Below the pieces are notes generated by a model. That model worked only from the letters and a program-made list of their open reading frames with translations, did not search any database and was not told the DNA's origin. A DNA stretch of 64,000 nucleotides from Mycolicibacterium frederiksbergense (lineage in GTDB: Bacteria; Actinomycetota; Actinomycetes; Mycobacteriales; Mycobacteriaceae), in contig NZ_JARXVE010000001.1 of the NCBI RefSeq assembly GCF_029893345.1, positions 310,001 through 374,000 of the forward strand, read 5' to 3'. Each line of letters starts with the position of its first letter. Position 1 is the stretch's first letter. Below, one piece after another: positions 1 to 10,080 of the stretch. A program made the position numbers and the translations under genes.

Positions 1-28
1 GCGAGCCGGCGGCGCAGGCCTTGGGCTG

Positions 29-29
<1 letters not shown>
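1..29 (+). CDS. aroC: 3' end of chorismate synthase (partial)
   Basis: The first bases read in frame 3 as EPAAQALG followed by TGA at 27-29, and the A of that stop is the A of the next ATG (TGATG overlap). Only eight codons are inside the window, so there is no domain to recognise. The identification rests on context: in mycobacteria aroK is immediately preceded by chorismate synthase (called aroF in M. tuberculosis). A coupled stop/start of this kind implies one transcript with aroK and aroB. Confidence 0.45.
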
Positions 30-1818
<1,789 letters not shown>

Positions 1819-1859
1819 CTGGGCTTGAATTCTGGCTCGCCGTCGTCGGCGTGGCCCCG

Positions 1860-2432
1860 CTATTGGGTTGGCTGCTCGGGGTTTTCGACGGGGGGGATCT
1901 CGGCGGTGTCTGTGTTGTCCTGGGCGCCGTTGGCGCTGACCGCGGCGAACACATCGGTGTCGGCACGGCCCTCCGCGGCCAGGCCGTGGTGGCGCTGGCG
2001 GGGCATCGGCGGGGCCTTGCGGTCCACCAGCCAACGGCCCACGGTCACGCCGGTCACCGAGAGCAGGAACACCAGCAGCGCGGTGAATGCCGCGAACGTG
2101 GTGATCTCGTTGAGCAGCGCCTCGGTGTAGATGCTCTTGTAGAACAGCCCGATCACCCAGGCCACCGCGCCGCTGACCACGCCGGCGAACAGGCCGGCCA
2201 CCAGCCAGGTCATCGCCAGATCGGAACGGCGGTCGGGATCCGGGTTCTGGCGTGCGTCGGACTGGCCGTCGATCAGGCCCCAGATCAGCACCCCGATACC
2301 GAACAACACCAGCAGCGCGAGGCTGAACCAGATGGCATTGCCCGGCGAGGCATTGATCAGTGCTCCCTGCAGTAAGCGCACGATGACCATCGCTGTTGCG
2401 AACACCACTCCGCGCAGTAACCACTTGCTCAT
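1860..2432 (-). CDS. Four-helix membrane protein (B-4DMT / Rv2536-like)
   Basis: The 190-residue protein has four predicted membrane segments, roughly residues 7-27, 34-53, 73-97 and 108-131, followed by a hydrophilic tail rich in Pro, Asn and Glu. The position next to pepQ and the four-helix layout match the mycobacterial Rv2536 type, placed by some annotations in the B-4DMT transporter group; no substrate can be read from the sequence. It converges on aroB and diverges from pepQ with 33 bp between start codons. There is no Shine-Dalgarno sequence; a TACGCT box lies 8 nt before the ATG on the minus strand, so leaderless expression is possible. Confidence 0.8.
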   Translation of the reverse strand: MSKWLLRGVVFATAMVIVRLLQGALINASPGNAIWFSLALLVLFGIGVLIWGLIDGQSDARQNPDPDRRSDLAMTWLVAGLFAGVVSGAVAWVIGLFYKSIYTEALLNEITTFAAFTALLVFLLSVTGVTVGRWLVDRKAPPMPRQRHHGLAAEGRADTDVFAAVSANGAQDNTDTAEIPPVENPEQPTQ

Positions 2433-2465
2433 GAGGGCACAGCGTAGCGAGTAGCGTCACACACC

Positions 2466-3551
2466 GTGACTATTTCCCAGCGCAGGGACAGACTGCGTCG
2501 GCGGCTGGTGGACGCGGACCTGGACGCGATGCTGGTGACCGACCTGGTCAATGTGCGTTACCTGTCGGGATTCACCGGTTCGAACGCCGCCCTGCTGATC
2601 CGTTCCACCGACGCCACACCGGTGTTGGCCACCGATGGGCGTTATCGTACCCAGGCTGCGCAGCAGGCTCCGGACGCCGAGGTAGTCATCGAACGGGCCT
2701 GCGGGCCGCATCTGGCCGGCCGGGCCGCACACGACGGCGCCCGCCGGCTGGGTTTCGAAAGCCATGTGGTGACCGTGGACGCCTACACCGTCTTGGAGGA
2801 CGCGGCCGGTGACACGGTCGAGTTGGTGCGCGCGGCGGGCATGGTGGAGGCGCTGCGCGAGATCAAGGATGCCGGCGAGATCGCGATGTTGCGGTTGGCC
2901 TGTGAGGCGGCCGACGCCGCACTGGCCGATCTGCTGGAACGCGGTGGCCTGCGGCCGGGGCGCACCGAGAAGCAGGTGCGTGGTGATCTGGAGGCGTTGA
3001 TGCTCGAGCACGGAGCCGACGGGCCGTCCTTCGAGACGATCGTCGCCACCGGCGCGAACTCGGCCATCCCGCATCACCGGCCCACCGACGCGGTGCTGGC
3101 CGCGGGGGACCTGGTGAAGATCGATTTCGGCGCCCTGGTGTCCGGCTACCACTCCGATATGACGCGCACCTTCGTGCTGGGCCCGGCGGCCCAGTGGCAG
3201 CGTGACATCTACGAACTGGTGGCCGCCGCGCAGCAGGCCGGGCGTGAAGCGCTGGCACCGGGGGTTTCACTGAGTGCGGTGGACGCCGCATCGCGCCAGG
3301 TCATCGCCGCTGCCGGGCATGCCGACAAGTTCAGCCACGGCCTCGGCCATGGTGTCGGGTTGCAGATCCACGAAGCGCCGGGAATCAATGCCGCGGCCGC
3401 CGGTACACTGCTTGCTGGTTCTGCGGTCACCGTTGAGCCTGGTGTCTACTTGCCCGATCGCGGCGGTGTCCGGATCGAGGACACCTTGGTCGTCGGAGAG
3501 ACGGCACCCGACCTGCTTACCCGGTTCCCCAAAGAACTGGCCATCTTGTGA
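2466..3551 (+). CDS. pepQ: M24B metallopeptidase, Xaa-Pro dipeptidase type
   Basis: This cytoplasmic metallopeptidase should release the residue before proline from peptides. The N-terminal creatinase-like domain spans about residues 5-125, and the pita-bread catalytic domain follows. All five metal ligands are visible: D220 (KIDFG), D231 (SDMTR), H295 (GHGVG), E324 (TVEPGVY) and E338 (RIED). Length 361 fits the mycobacterial protein. The GTG start gives the conserved N-terminus and is preceded by a TAGCGT box 8 nt upstream instead of a ribosome-binding site. efp follows after 25 bp, so pepQ-efp-nusB is a likely transcription unit. Confidence 0.92.
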   Translation: MTISQRRDRLRRRLVDADLDAMLVTDLVNVRYLSGFTGSNAALLIRSTDATPVLATDGRYRTQAAQQAPDAEVVIERACGPHLAGRAAHDGARRLGFESHVVTVDAYTVLEDAAGDTVELVRAAGMVEALREIKDAGEIAMLRLACEAADAALADLLERGGLRPGRTEKQVRGDLEALMLEHGADGPSFETIVATGANSAIPHHRPTDAVLAAGDLVKIDFGALVSGYHSDMTRTFVLGPAAQWQRDIYELVAAAQQAGREALAPGVSLSAVDAASRQVIAAAGHADKFSHGLGHGVGLQIHEAPGINAAAAGTLLAGSAVTVEPGVYLPDRGGVRIEDTLVVGETAPDLLTRFPKELAIL

Positions 3552-3576
3552 CAGAAAATTAGGAGCTACACCGATC

Positions 3577-4140
3577 ATGGCATCGACTGCCGACTTCAAG
3601 AACGGGCTCGTCCTGCAGATCGACGGACAGCTGTGGCAAATTGTCGAATTCCAGCACGTCAAGCCCGGTAAAGGCCCGGCCTTCGTGCGGACGAAGCTGA
3701 AGAACGTGGTGTCCGGCAAGGTCGTCGACAAGACCTACAACGCCGGCGTGAAGGTGGAGACCGCCACCGTCGACCGCCGCGACGCCACTTACCTGTACCG
3801 CGACGGCAGCGACTTCGTCTTCATGGATTCCGAGGATTTCGAGCAGCATCCGCTGCCGGAGGCATTGGTCGGCAACGCCGCCAACTTCCTGCTGGAGAGC
3901 ATGCTGGTGCAGATCGCCTTCCACGACGGCGCACCGCTGTACCTGGAATTGCCGGTGTCGGTCGAGCTCGTGGTAACCCATACCGAGCCGGGCCTGCAGG
4001 GCGATCGCTCGAGTGCGGGCACCAAGCCGGCCACCATGGAGACCGGCGCCGAGATCCAGGTTCCGCTGTTCATCAACACTGGTGACAAGCTCAAGGTCGA
4101 CACCCGCGACGGCAGTTATCTCGGCCGCGTTAATGCCTGA
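3577..4140 (+). CDS. efp: Translation elongation factor P
   Basis: EF-P rescues ribosomes stalled at polyproline stretches. The protein has the usual 187 residues and three-domain layout: KOW-like domain I with loop residue K32 in KPGKGPA, then two OB domains, ending in [13 protein letters not shown]. The start is set by AGGAG at 3561-3565, 11 nt before the ATG. I see an unmodified-type loop; no epmA/epmB-like modification genes are nearby. The 3' end overlaps nusB by 8 bp. Confidence 0.97.
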   Translation: MASTADFKNGLVLQIDGQLWQIVEFQHVKPGKGPAFVRTKLKNVVSGKVVDKTYNAGVKVETATVDRRDATYLYRDGSDFVFMDSEDFEQHPLPEALVGNAANFLLESMLVQIAFHDGAPLYLELPVSVELVVTHTEPGLQGDRSSAGTKPATMETGAEIQVPLFINTGDKLKVDTRDGSYLGRVNA

Positions 4141-4621
4141 TCGTCGTGGTGACCGGGGCCGCCACCAGGCCCGAAAACGTGCCGTCGATCTGCTGTTCGA
4201 GGCCGAGGCGCGCGGTCTGACGCCGGAGGCGGTCGCCGACGGGCGTGCCGCGCTGGCCGAGGACCAGGACGACATCACGCCGCTCAACCCCTACACGGTG
4301 TCGGTGGCCCGCGGTGTGACCGAACACGCGGCCCACATCGACGACCTGATCTCGGCACACCTGCAGGGCTGGACGCTGGAACGGCTGCCGGCCGTGGACC
4401 GCGCCATCCTGCGGGTGGCGGTGTGGGAACTGCTGCACGCCGAGGACGTTCCCGAACCCGTGGCGGTGGACGAGGCAGTGGAGCTGGCCAAGGAGTTGTC
4501 CACCGACGAGTCACCGGGATTCGTCAACGGCGTGCTCGGCCAGGTGATGCTGGTGACGCCGCAGATCCGGGCCGCCGCTGCGGCCGTGCAAAGCGCGATC
4601 AAGGACAGCCCCGAGCAGTAG
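4133..4621 (+). CDS. nusB: Transcription antitermination factor NusB
   Basis: NusB pairs with NusE (S10) on boxA RNA to keep RNA polymerase processive over rRNA operons. The 162-residue all-helical protein shows the family core, with an Arg-rich N-terminus ([15 protein letters not shown]), [18 protein letters not shown] and the motif [28 protein letters not shown] near the C-terminus (no span of this is unusual). The chosen ATG gives the standard N-terminus and overlaps the efp end by 8 bp, implying coupling. Confidence 0.95.
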   Translation: MPDRRGDRGRHQARKRAVDLLFEAEARGLTPEAVADGRAALAEDQDDITPLNPYTVSVARGVTEHAAHIDDLISAHLQGWTLERLPAVDRAILRVAVWELLHAEDVPEPVAVDEAVELAKELSTDESPGFVNGVLGQVMLVTPQIRAAAAAVQSAIKDSPEQ

Positions 4622-4658
4622 GGACGTTCCTCGGGTCCGTCGGGTTCAGCCGCGAGAT

Positions 4659-4685
4659 GATGTGTCCCGGACATCGGGATACATC
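4659..4685. terminator. Inverted repeat after nusB, probable terminator
   Basis: GATGTGTCCCG (4659-4669) and CGGGATACATC (4675-4685) pair over 11 positions with one G-U wobble and a 5-base loop. It lies 38 bp after nusB and 66 bp before the next start, so it could end the pepQ-efp-nusB transcript. An operator role for the downstream oxidoreductase is the alternative. Confidence 0.45.
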
Positions 4686-4750
4686 GCCGCAGTTCGGTGC
4701 CACGATGTGGTTACGTGATTGATTTCCGTACCCGACATCGGAGGTCGCTG

Positions 4751-7000
4751 ATGGGGCCCGAGCCGAGAACCATCGCCGACGTCGGTGAGGACGGCCTCCA
4801 CCTGCACGCCTGCCCGCTGTGCGAGGCCATGTGCGGCTTGGAGATTCGCGTAGCGGACGGCCAGGTTGCGAGCGTTCGGCCGAACAAGTCAGACCAGTGG
4901 AGTGCGGGCCACATCTGCCCGAAAGGCGCGTCGTTGGCAGCGCTGCACGACGACCCCGACCGGATCCGCCGGCCGATGATCAAGGTCGACGGCGAGTGGC
5001 ATGAGGTCGACTGGGATACCGCGTTCCGTCGTTGCACCGAACTGCTCGCTCCCGTCATTGAGAAGTACGGCATCGGTGCGGTCGCGGCGTACACCGGAAA
5101 TCCGTTGGCACACTCGTTTTCGCTGTCCCGCTACTCGGCGATCCTGCTCGGCCTGTCCGGCATGCCGATCACCTACTCGCCGGGCACCATCGACCAGTGG
5201 CCGAAGAACCTGTCGTCGCACCTGATGTACGGCAGCTGGTGGGCCTTCCCGACGCCGGACATCCAGCGCACTGACTTGCTGGTGGTGATGGGTGCCAACC
5301 CCGCGGCCTCGCAGGGTTCACTGCTGGCAGCCCCCGACGTGATGGGCATCATCGCCGGCATCCGCAAGCGCGGCAAGGTGATCGTCATCGACCCGGTGCG
5401 CACCCAGACCGCCGCCAAGGCCGACGAGTGGCTGCCGATCACGCCCGGTACCGACGCTGCGCTGCTGCTCGGGATCATCCATACCGTGTTCGACGAAGGG
5501 CTGGTCAACCTCGGCGAGCTGGAACGCCACCTCGACGGGGTGTCGACGCTGCAGCGGGCGGTGGCCGACTGGTCACCCGAAAGAGTCTCTGCCGCAACGG
5601 GTATCGATGCGGAGCGGATTCGGGGACTGGCCCGCGAACTGGCCGGTACGCCGCGGGCGGTGGTTTACGGCCGAATCGGCACCTGCAATCAAGAGTTCGG
5701 CAGCCTGGCCAGCTGGCTGGTGGACGTGGTCAACATCGTCACCGGACATTTCGACACCCCGGGCGGCGCGATGTTCGCCCGCCCGACGGCGTGGACGATC
5801 ACGAGCCAGCCGATCCCGGGGTTGGAGGACGGGGCGCCGAACTTCGGCAGCTACCGCACCCGGGTCCGCGGGGCCAAGGAGGTTCTCGGGCAGGTACCGG
5901 TGTCGTGCATGCTCGAAGAGATCACCACCCCCGGCGAAGGACAGCTCAAGGCCCTGATCACGGTGGCCGGCAACCCGGTGCTGTCCACCCCGGGCGGCGA
6001 CAAGCTCGACGAGGCCCTGCCGCAGCTGGACGCCATGATCTCGGTGGACCTGTGGCTCAACGAGACCACCCGCCACGCCGACGTCATCCTGCCCGGCGCC
6101 TCGGCGCTCGAGCAGCCGCATTCCGCCGACCTGCTGCTGGGCACGGCGATCAACAGCTTCGCCCGGTATTCGGCACCGGTGTTCCGCCGGGAGGATCCCC
6201 ACGCACCGGAGGAATGGGAGATCCTGATCCGGCTGACCGGGCTGTGCACCGGCACCCCGGCCGAGGAGGTCGATGTCGCCGCGCTCGACGACGGCTGGTT
6301 CGACTACCTGTGCTTCACCCAGGGTCTCGACGGTGCCGAGATCCGCAAGCACTACGACCACGGCGGCCCCGAACGGATGCTCGACCTGACGCTGCGGACC
6401 GCCGCGTTCGGCGACCGGTACGGCGAGAACCCCGACGGCCTGACCCTGGAAAAGCTCAAGGCCCACCCGGACGGAATCAATTACGGCCCTATGGTTCCCC
6501 GGGTGCCCGAAGTGCTCGGCACCGCCGACCACAAGATCCGACTGGCGCCGCAGTATCTGCTCGACGACCTGCCCCGGCTGGCCGAGCGGCTCGATCGCGC
6601 CCCCGATGACCTGGTACTGGTCAGCCGGCGGCATCTGCGGTCCAACAACTCCTGGCTGCACAACGTCAGCGCGCTGATGAAGGGACGCGACCGGTGCACC
6701 TTGCTGATGCACAGCCGGGATGCGGCATCGCGGGGTATCTCCGACGGCGACGTCGCGGAAGTGGCATCGACCGCCGGAAAGATCGTGGTCCCGGTGGAGG
6801 TGACCGACGCGATCAAGCCGGGCGTGGTGTCGATGCCGCACGGCTGGGGCCACGCTCAGCCCGGCACCCGGCTCGGTGTCGCGAACGCGTCGCCCGGCGT
6901 CAACACCAACATCCTGTCGCGGCCCGACTTCATCGACGAGCCGTCCGGAAACGGCGCGCTCAACGGCATCCCGGTTACGGTCAGCGCGGTGGGTGGCTGA
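4751..7000 (+). CDS. Molybdopterin oxidoreductase with one [4Fe-4S] cluster
   Basis: A 749-residue member of the DMSO reductase superfamily, close in layout to formate-dehydrogenase/BisC-like proteins. The N-terminal cluster motif is C21-x2-C24-x3-C28-x27-C56 (CPLCEAMC ... HICPKG). Pterin-binding segments include GANPAASQGS and VIDPVRTQTA, and the C-terminal molybdopterin-dinucleotide domain starts near SRRHLRSNNSWLHN. No Cys is visible at the usual Mo-ligand position and no Tat signal is present, so it is cytoplasmic and its substrate is unknown. The ATG at 4751 has CGGAGG about 6 nt upstream; a GTG 54 bp earlier is in frame but lacks this. No partner subunit lies next to it. Confidence 0.88.
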   Translation: MGPEPRTIADVGEDGLHLHACPLCEAMCGLEIRVADGQVASVRPNKSDQWSAGHICPKGASLAALHDDPDRIRRPMIKVDGEWHEVDWDTAFRRCTELLAPVIEKYGIGAVAAYTGNPLAHSFSLSRYSAILLGLSGMPITYSPGTIDQWPKNLSSHLMYGSWWAFPTPDIQRTDLLVVMGANPAASQGSLLAAPDVMGIIAGIRKRGKVIVIDPVRTQTAAKADEWLPITPGTDAALLLGIIHTVFDEGLVNLGELERHLDGVSTLQRAVADWSPERVSAATGIDAERIRGLARELAGTPRAVVYGRIGTCNQEFGSLASWLVDVVNIVTGHFDTPGGAMFARPTAWTITSQPIPGLEDGAPNFGSYRTRVRGAKEVLGQVPVSCMLEEITTPGEGQLKALITVAGNPVLSTPGGDKLDEALPQLDAMISVDLWLNETTRHADVILPGASALEQPHSADLLLGTAINSFARYSAPVFRREDPHAPEEWEILIRLTGLCTGTPAEEVDVAALDDGWFDYLCFTQGLDGAEIRKHYDHGGPERMLDLTLRTAAFGDRYGENPDGLTLEKLKAHPDGINYGPMVPRVPEVLGTADHKIRLAPQYLLDDLPRLAERLDRAPDDLVLVSRRHLRSNNSWLHNVSALMKGRDRCTLLMHSRDAASRGISDGDVAEVASTAGKIVVPVEVTDAIKPGVVSMPHGWGHAQPGTRLGVANASPGVNTNILSRPDFIDEPSGNGALNGIPVTVSAVGG

Positions 7001-7015
7001 CCGGATCAGGCCCCG

Positions 7016-7312
7016 CTACTGCGGCGGCAGCAGCGGTGGCTCGCACGCATTGCTGACCGGATTCCACCACCAGCCGTTATCGCAACCAAGTGGCGTGGTG
7101 CCGATGGGCGGGCGGCAGGTGTTGGCCACCGGATCCCACCAGCCGTTCGCACAGTTCTGGACGATCGGGCCCTGGCAGGTACTGGAGACCGGATCCCACC
7201 ACGAACCGTTGTCGCAGTCGGCCAGGCTGATTGCGGGGGTGACGGCCGCAGTGAATGCCATCGGAACGAATGCGGCGGCGGCGATGATGGCCGCGCGGTG
7301 CAGTGTCTTCAT
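7016..7312 (-). CDS. Small secreted protein with three Cys-Trp repeats
   Basis: Not a family I can name. The 98-residue product has a signal peptide (about residues 1-31, cleavage after SLA) and then three copies of a C-x-N-G-x-W-W-(D/N)-P-V-(S/A)-x-x-C-x-x-P unit: DNGSWWDPVSSTC, ANGWWDPVANTC and DNGWWWNPVSNAC. The first Cys of each unit precedes the Asn-Gly by one residue, giving six Cys that could form one disulphide per repeat. A GGGGAGGG site precedes the ATG. The gene converges with the molybdo-enzyme gene 15 bp away. Exported surface or cell-wall protein is an inference from the signal peptide and repeat. Confidence 0.75.
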   Translation of the reverse strand: MKTLHRAAIIAAAAFVPMAFTAAVTPAISLADCDNGSWWDPVSSTCQGPIVQNCANGWWDPVANTCRPPIGTTPLGCDNGWWWNPVSNACEPPLLPPQ

Positions 7313-7448
7313 GGTTCCCTCCCCAGATCATTGCCCAATGTCTCAGCTAGTCACCATAGGCCGTGCGCCCGGGCCCAGGCGGGGCCGGCGCACCGGCTTT
7401 CGATTCGTCGCACTGCAGCGGCCGACGTGTTGGGCCACCTGAGGAGCA

Positions 7449-8348
7449 TCACTGCTTGAGCAGCTGGGACAGCTGGAGGTAGTCATTCGCCGAGACCGAG
7501 GCCGGCCTTCCGGCGCAAATGCCGCCGTCGATGGCAAGGTCTTGGCCATTGATGAAACTGGAGGCGTCGCTGGCCAACCAGAGCAACGCGGCGGCGACGT
7601 CGTCGGGCCGGCCAACTCGTTTCATCGGCTGCCACGTCGGTAGGGCGCTGGCGAACATGGCTTCCAACGCCGGGGCCGCCTGCTCGGCCCTATCTGAGTC
7701 GATGCCAGTGGTTTTGAGCTGTATACCCGTGGGGATGGGTCCAGGGGAGATGCTGTTGACCCGCACGCCCCGCTCACCCAATTCCACGGCGGCGCAACGC
7801 GTCAACTGCAGCACCGCGGCCTTGGCCACCGAGTAGTCCACCGGGGTCCACCCGGCGACATGTCCGCCCAGGCTGGCCACGTTGACAATGCTGCCAGCGC
7901 CCTGAGCGCTCATATGCTTTGCGGCGTACTTGATCCCGGCGGCCATCCCGAGCACATGCACCCGCAGGGTGTCAGCGAAGGCGTCCAGGTCGAGTTCCTC
8001 GACCGAGCCCAGGGTGCCCGAGGTACCTGCGTTGTTGATCAACACATCGAGCCGGCCGAATCGCTCCAGCGCATGTTCGATCAACCCGCGCACCTGTGAT
8101 TCGTCGGCGACGTCGGCGCGGTGGAACGCTACCGACGAGCCGAGCCGGGCCGCCAGAGATTCACCGCGATCCACCTGACGCCCGCTGATGAGCACGCAAG
8201 CGCCGTGAGCGGCGAAGGCCTCGGCCGCCGCGGCGCCTAAGCCGCCGGTGGCGCCGGTTACGACCGCCACCTTGCCGGCCAGCGTGGAATCGGTCTTCGC
8301 TTCCGTCAGCTGACGGACGTCTGATGTGGGTAGCGGCTCTGTGAACAT
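7449..8348 (-). CDS. Short-chain dehydrogenase/reductase
   Basis: A classical SDR of 299 residues. The NAD(P)-binding motif TGATGGLG is at 31-38, NNAG at 105-108, and the catalytic Ser-Tyr-Lys at S159, Y172 and K176 (YSVAK). The C-terminal region INGQDLAIDGG is typical of the family. An N-terminal lead of about 25 residues precedes the Rossmann fold, so a later start cannot be excluded, but no other good start is visible. Substrate is not deducible. A 17-bp inverted repeat about 40 bp upstream may be a repressor site. Confidence 0.87.
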   Translation of the reverse strand: MFTEPLPTSDVRQLTEAKTDSTLAGKVAVVTGATGGLGAAAAEAFAAHGACVLISGRQVDRGESLAARLGSSVAFHRADVADESQVRGLIEHALERFGRLDVLINNAGTSGTLGSVEELDLDAFADTLRVHVLGMAAGIKYAAKHMSAQGAGSIVNVASLGGHVAGWTPVDYSVAKAAVLQLTRCAAVELGERGVRVNSISPGPIPTGIQLKTTGIDSDRAEQAAPALEAMFASALPTWQPMKRVGRPDDVAAALLWLASDASSFINGQDLAIDGGICAGRPASVSANDYLQLSQLLKQ

Positions 8349-8384
8349 GTCGTCCAGGTTCGCCCGACGACCGTGGACGAGACA

Positions 8385-8401
8385 ATTACCTGTCGGGTAA
8401 T
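8385..8401. promoter_or_regulatory. Inverted repeat upstream of the SDR gene
   Basis: ATTACC-TGTCG-GGTAAT, two 6-bp arms with a 5-base spacer, lies 37-53 bp upstream of the SDR start on the minus strand. The core ACC-n5-GGT resembles TetR-family operators. No regulator gene is adjacent. Confidence 0.4.
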
Positions 8402-8480
8402 CCTTTTCACGGGGCCGTGATACTGCGCTGTGCCAGGCACCGGGTGCGGATCTGGCCCATCAACCAGACGTGGCGAACGC

Positions 8481-9707
8481 CTACAGGTCCAGCGCCTGAT
8501 AGGTGCGGCGGACGAATCTGGGTTGTGCCGTCTGCAGTTTCGCCAGCGAGGTGTTGCCCGCGATGGAGGCGGCGGCGTCGGCCGACAGGTCCGGCAGGTT
8601 CTGGATCAGATAGATCAGGATCAGATCTGCCGACGGATCTGCCTGCCACCAGGTGCCGTAGGCGCCGGGCCAGCCGAAGGTTCCCAGCCCGCCCGGACCG
8701 AACAGCTGCCGGGATTTGGCCGGGTCCGTCACCACCGACAGGTTCAGGCCGAATCCCCGGCCCATCCAGAACGGCGCGCCCAGGAAGGGGAATTGCTTCT
8801 GCTCGGCGGTCAGCCGGTCGGTGCGCATCAGCCGAACCGAGTCCTCTGAAAGCACCCGCACCCCGTCGACCGTGCCGCCGCCCAACAGCATCCGCGCGAA
8901 CTTCAGGTAGTCGTCGACGGTGGAGAACAAACCCGCCCCGCCGGTGCAGAACGGGGGATCGGTGATCGGCGGTGGCCCCATCACGTCGTGGGTCAGGGTG
9001 TGGTCGGCGGTCAGCTTGTACATCGTCGCGGTGCGCCGCCGGCCCGCCGGGTCGACCGAGAACCCGGTGTCGGTCATGCCCAGCGGAGCGAAGATCCGCT
9101 CGTGCAGCACCTGCGACAGCGGCTTGCCCGCGATGCGGGACAGGGCGATTCCCAGCACGTCAGTGGCGTGACTGTAGGTCAGGCGGTCACCGGGCTGATG
9201 CACCAACGGCAGCTTGGCCAGATCGCCCAGCCAGCGGTCCTGGTCTTGGCGCAGGGACAGCTTTCCGTAGGCCGATGCCAGCGGCCCCAGCACCGAGAAC
9301 ATGTAGGCCAGCCCGCTGCGATGGGTCATCAGATCGTCGAAGGTGATCGGTCGTCGGGCCGGTTCGGTGCGGTCCAGTGGGCCGCGCGGATCGAGCAGAA
9401 CTCGCATGTCGGCGAGTTCGGGCAGCCAGGTGGTCACCGGCTCTCGCAGCGAAAACGCGCCCTCTTCGGCCATCGCCATGGCCGCCGCCACGGTCACCGG
9501 CTTGGTCATCGAGGCGATCCGGAAAATGGTGTCGCGTTGCATCGGCAGCCCGGCGTCGACATCCCGGTGGCCCAGCTCGTTGACCTGCAGCACCTCGCCC
9601 GCCTGCCATACCAGCGTGACCGCGCCCGCGAGCAGCCCGGCGTCGATGGCTTCCCGGATGGACGATTGATTGCCGTCGAGGTTCACCCGCGCCAGGTTAG
9701 TGCTCAC
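8481..9707 (-). CDS. Serine hydrolase of the beta-lactamase fold (class C / esterase type)
   Basis: The 408-residue protein has the penicillin-binding/beta-lactamase fold. S66-M-T-K69 provides the nucleophile and general base, and Y178-S-H fills the second motif position (YxN in class C beta-lactamases), as in EstB-like esterases. HRSGL near 129-133 is also typical. No signal peptide is visible, so a cytoplasmic esterase is more likely than an exported beta-lactamase. The GTG at 9707 has a purine stretch only one base away, so the exact start is uncertain. It lies in the same direction as the SDR, 132 bp apart. Confidence 0.86.
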   Translation of the reverse strand: MSTNLARVNLDGNQSSIREAIDAGLLAGAVTLVWQAGEVLQVNELGHRDVDAGLPMQRDTIFRIASMTKPVTVAAAMAMAEEGAFSLREPVTTWLPELADMRVLLDPRGPLDRTEPARRPITFDDLMTHRSGLAYMFSVLGPLASAYGKLSLRQDQDRWLGDLAKLPLVHQPGDRLTYSHATDVLGIALSRIAGKPLSQVLHERIFAPLGMTDTGFSVDPAGRRRTATMYKLTADHTLTHDVMGPPPITDPPFCTGGAGLFSTVDDYLKFARMLLGGGTVDGVRVLSEDSVRLMRTDRLTAEQKQFPFLGAPFWMGRGFGLNLSVVTDPAKSRQLFGPGGLGTFGWPGAYGTWWQADPSADLILIYLIQNLPDLSADAAASIAGNTSLAKLQTAQPRFVRRTYQALDL

Positions 9708-9754
9708 CTCCGCGGCCCTGATCTTCCCCGTGGTGTTCTGCTCTCGACCGATCG

Positions 9755-9979
9755 GAGATCTTCGCCACTCGCTACCGCTACACCGGCGCAGGTCCGGCGT
9801 TCAATCTGGCCGGCATCGTTGGCGGGGCGATTCCGCCGTTGGTTGCCGGAGTCCTGGTGGCCACGCTCGGTAGCTGGGCCGTCGGGGTGATGATGGCGGG
9901 TTTCGTCATCGTCAGCATCGCGTCGACGGCGCTGCTGCCCGAGACGAAGGGGACCACAATGGAGGCCGTCACGCGCTGA
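9755..9979 (+). pseudogene. 3' remnant of an MFS (metabolite:H+ symporter type) transporter
   Basis: From 9755 an open frame without start codon reads EIFATRYRYTGAGPAFNLAG..., then two hydrophobic segments and ALLPETKGTTMEAVTR before TGA at 9977-9979. This is the end of an MFS sugar/metabolite symporter: the R-Y-T-G-A-G loop, the last two helices and the LLPETKGT signature are all in place. Upstream sequence in this frame is not transporter-like, and the serine hydrolase begins there on the other strand. About 75 of roughly 430 codons remain, so this is a truncated relic, probably left by a deletion. Confidence 0.75.
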
Positions 9980-10008
9980 CGGTGGCGGGGCGGACCTGCG
10001 CGGCCTGC

Positions 10009-10014
10009 TAAGCT
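10009..10014 (+). promoter_or_regulatory. Probable -10 box of the pyr operon
   Basis: TAAGCT fits the mycobacterial TANNNT -10 pattern. Initiation 6-7 nt later would give a leader of about 60 nt before pyrR. No convincing -35 hexamer is visible. Confidence 0.4.
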
Positions 10015-10030
10015 GGCCCGCAGTTCGACG

Positions 10031-10067
10031 TCCTTTAACGATCCGTCCCGAGAGGCGGAGAAGGAGG
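10031..10067 (+). promoter_or_regulatory. PyrR-binding leader hairpin covering the pyrR ribosome-binding site
   Basis: The segment GTCCCGAGAGGCGGAGAAG (10045-10063) matches the PyrR RNA-binding loop pattern UCCnGAGAGGCnnGnAAG known from Bacillus. It can fold as two stacked stems: TCCTT (10031-10035) with AAGGA (10061-10065), and TCCG (10042-10045) with CGGA (10056-10059). The outer stem uses the Shine-Dalgarno AAGGAGG (10061-10067) itself, so PyrR bound with UMP would block translation. Repression at the level of translation has been described for M. smegmatis pyr genes; the pairing here is what I read from the sequence. Confidence 0.65.
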
Positions 10068-10080
10068 TCAGGGTCACCCC

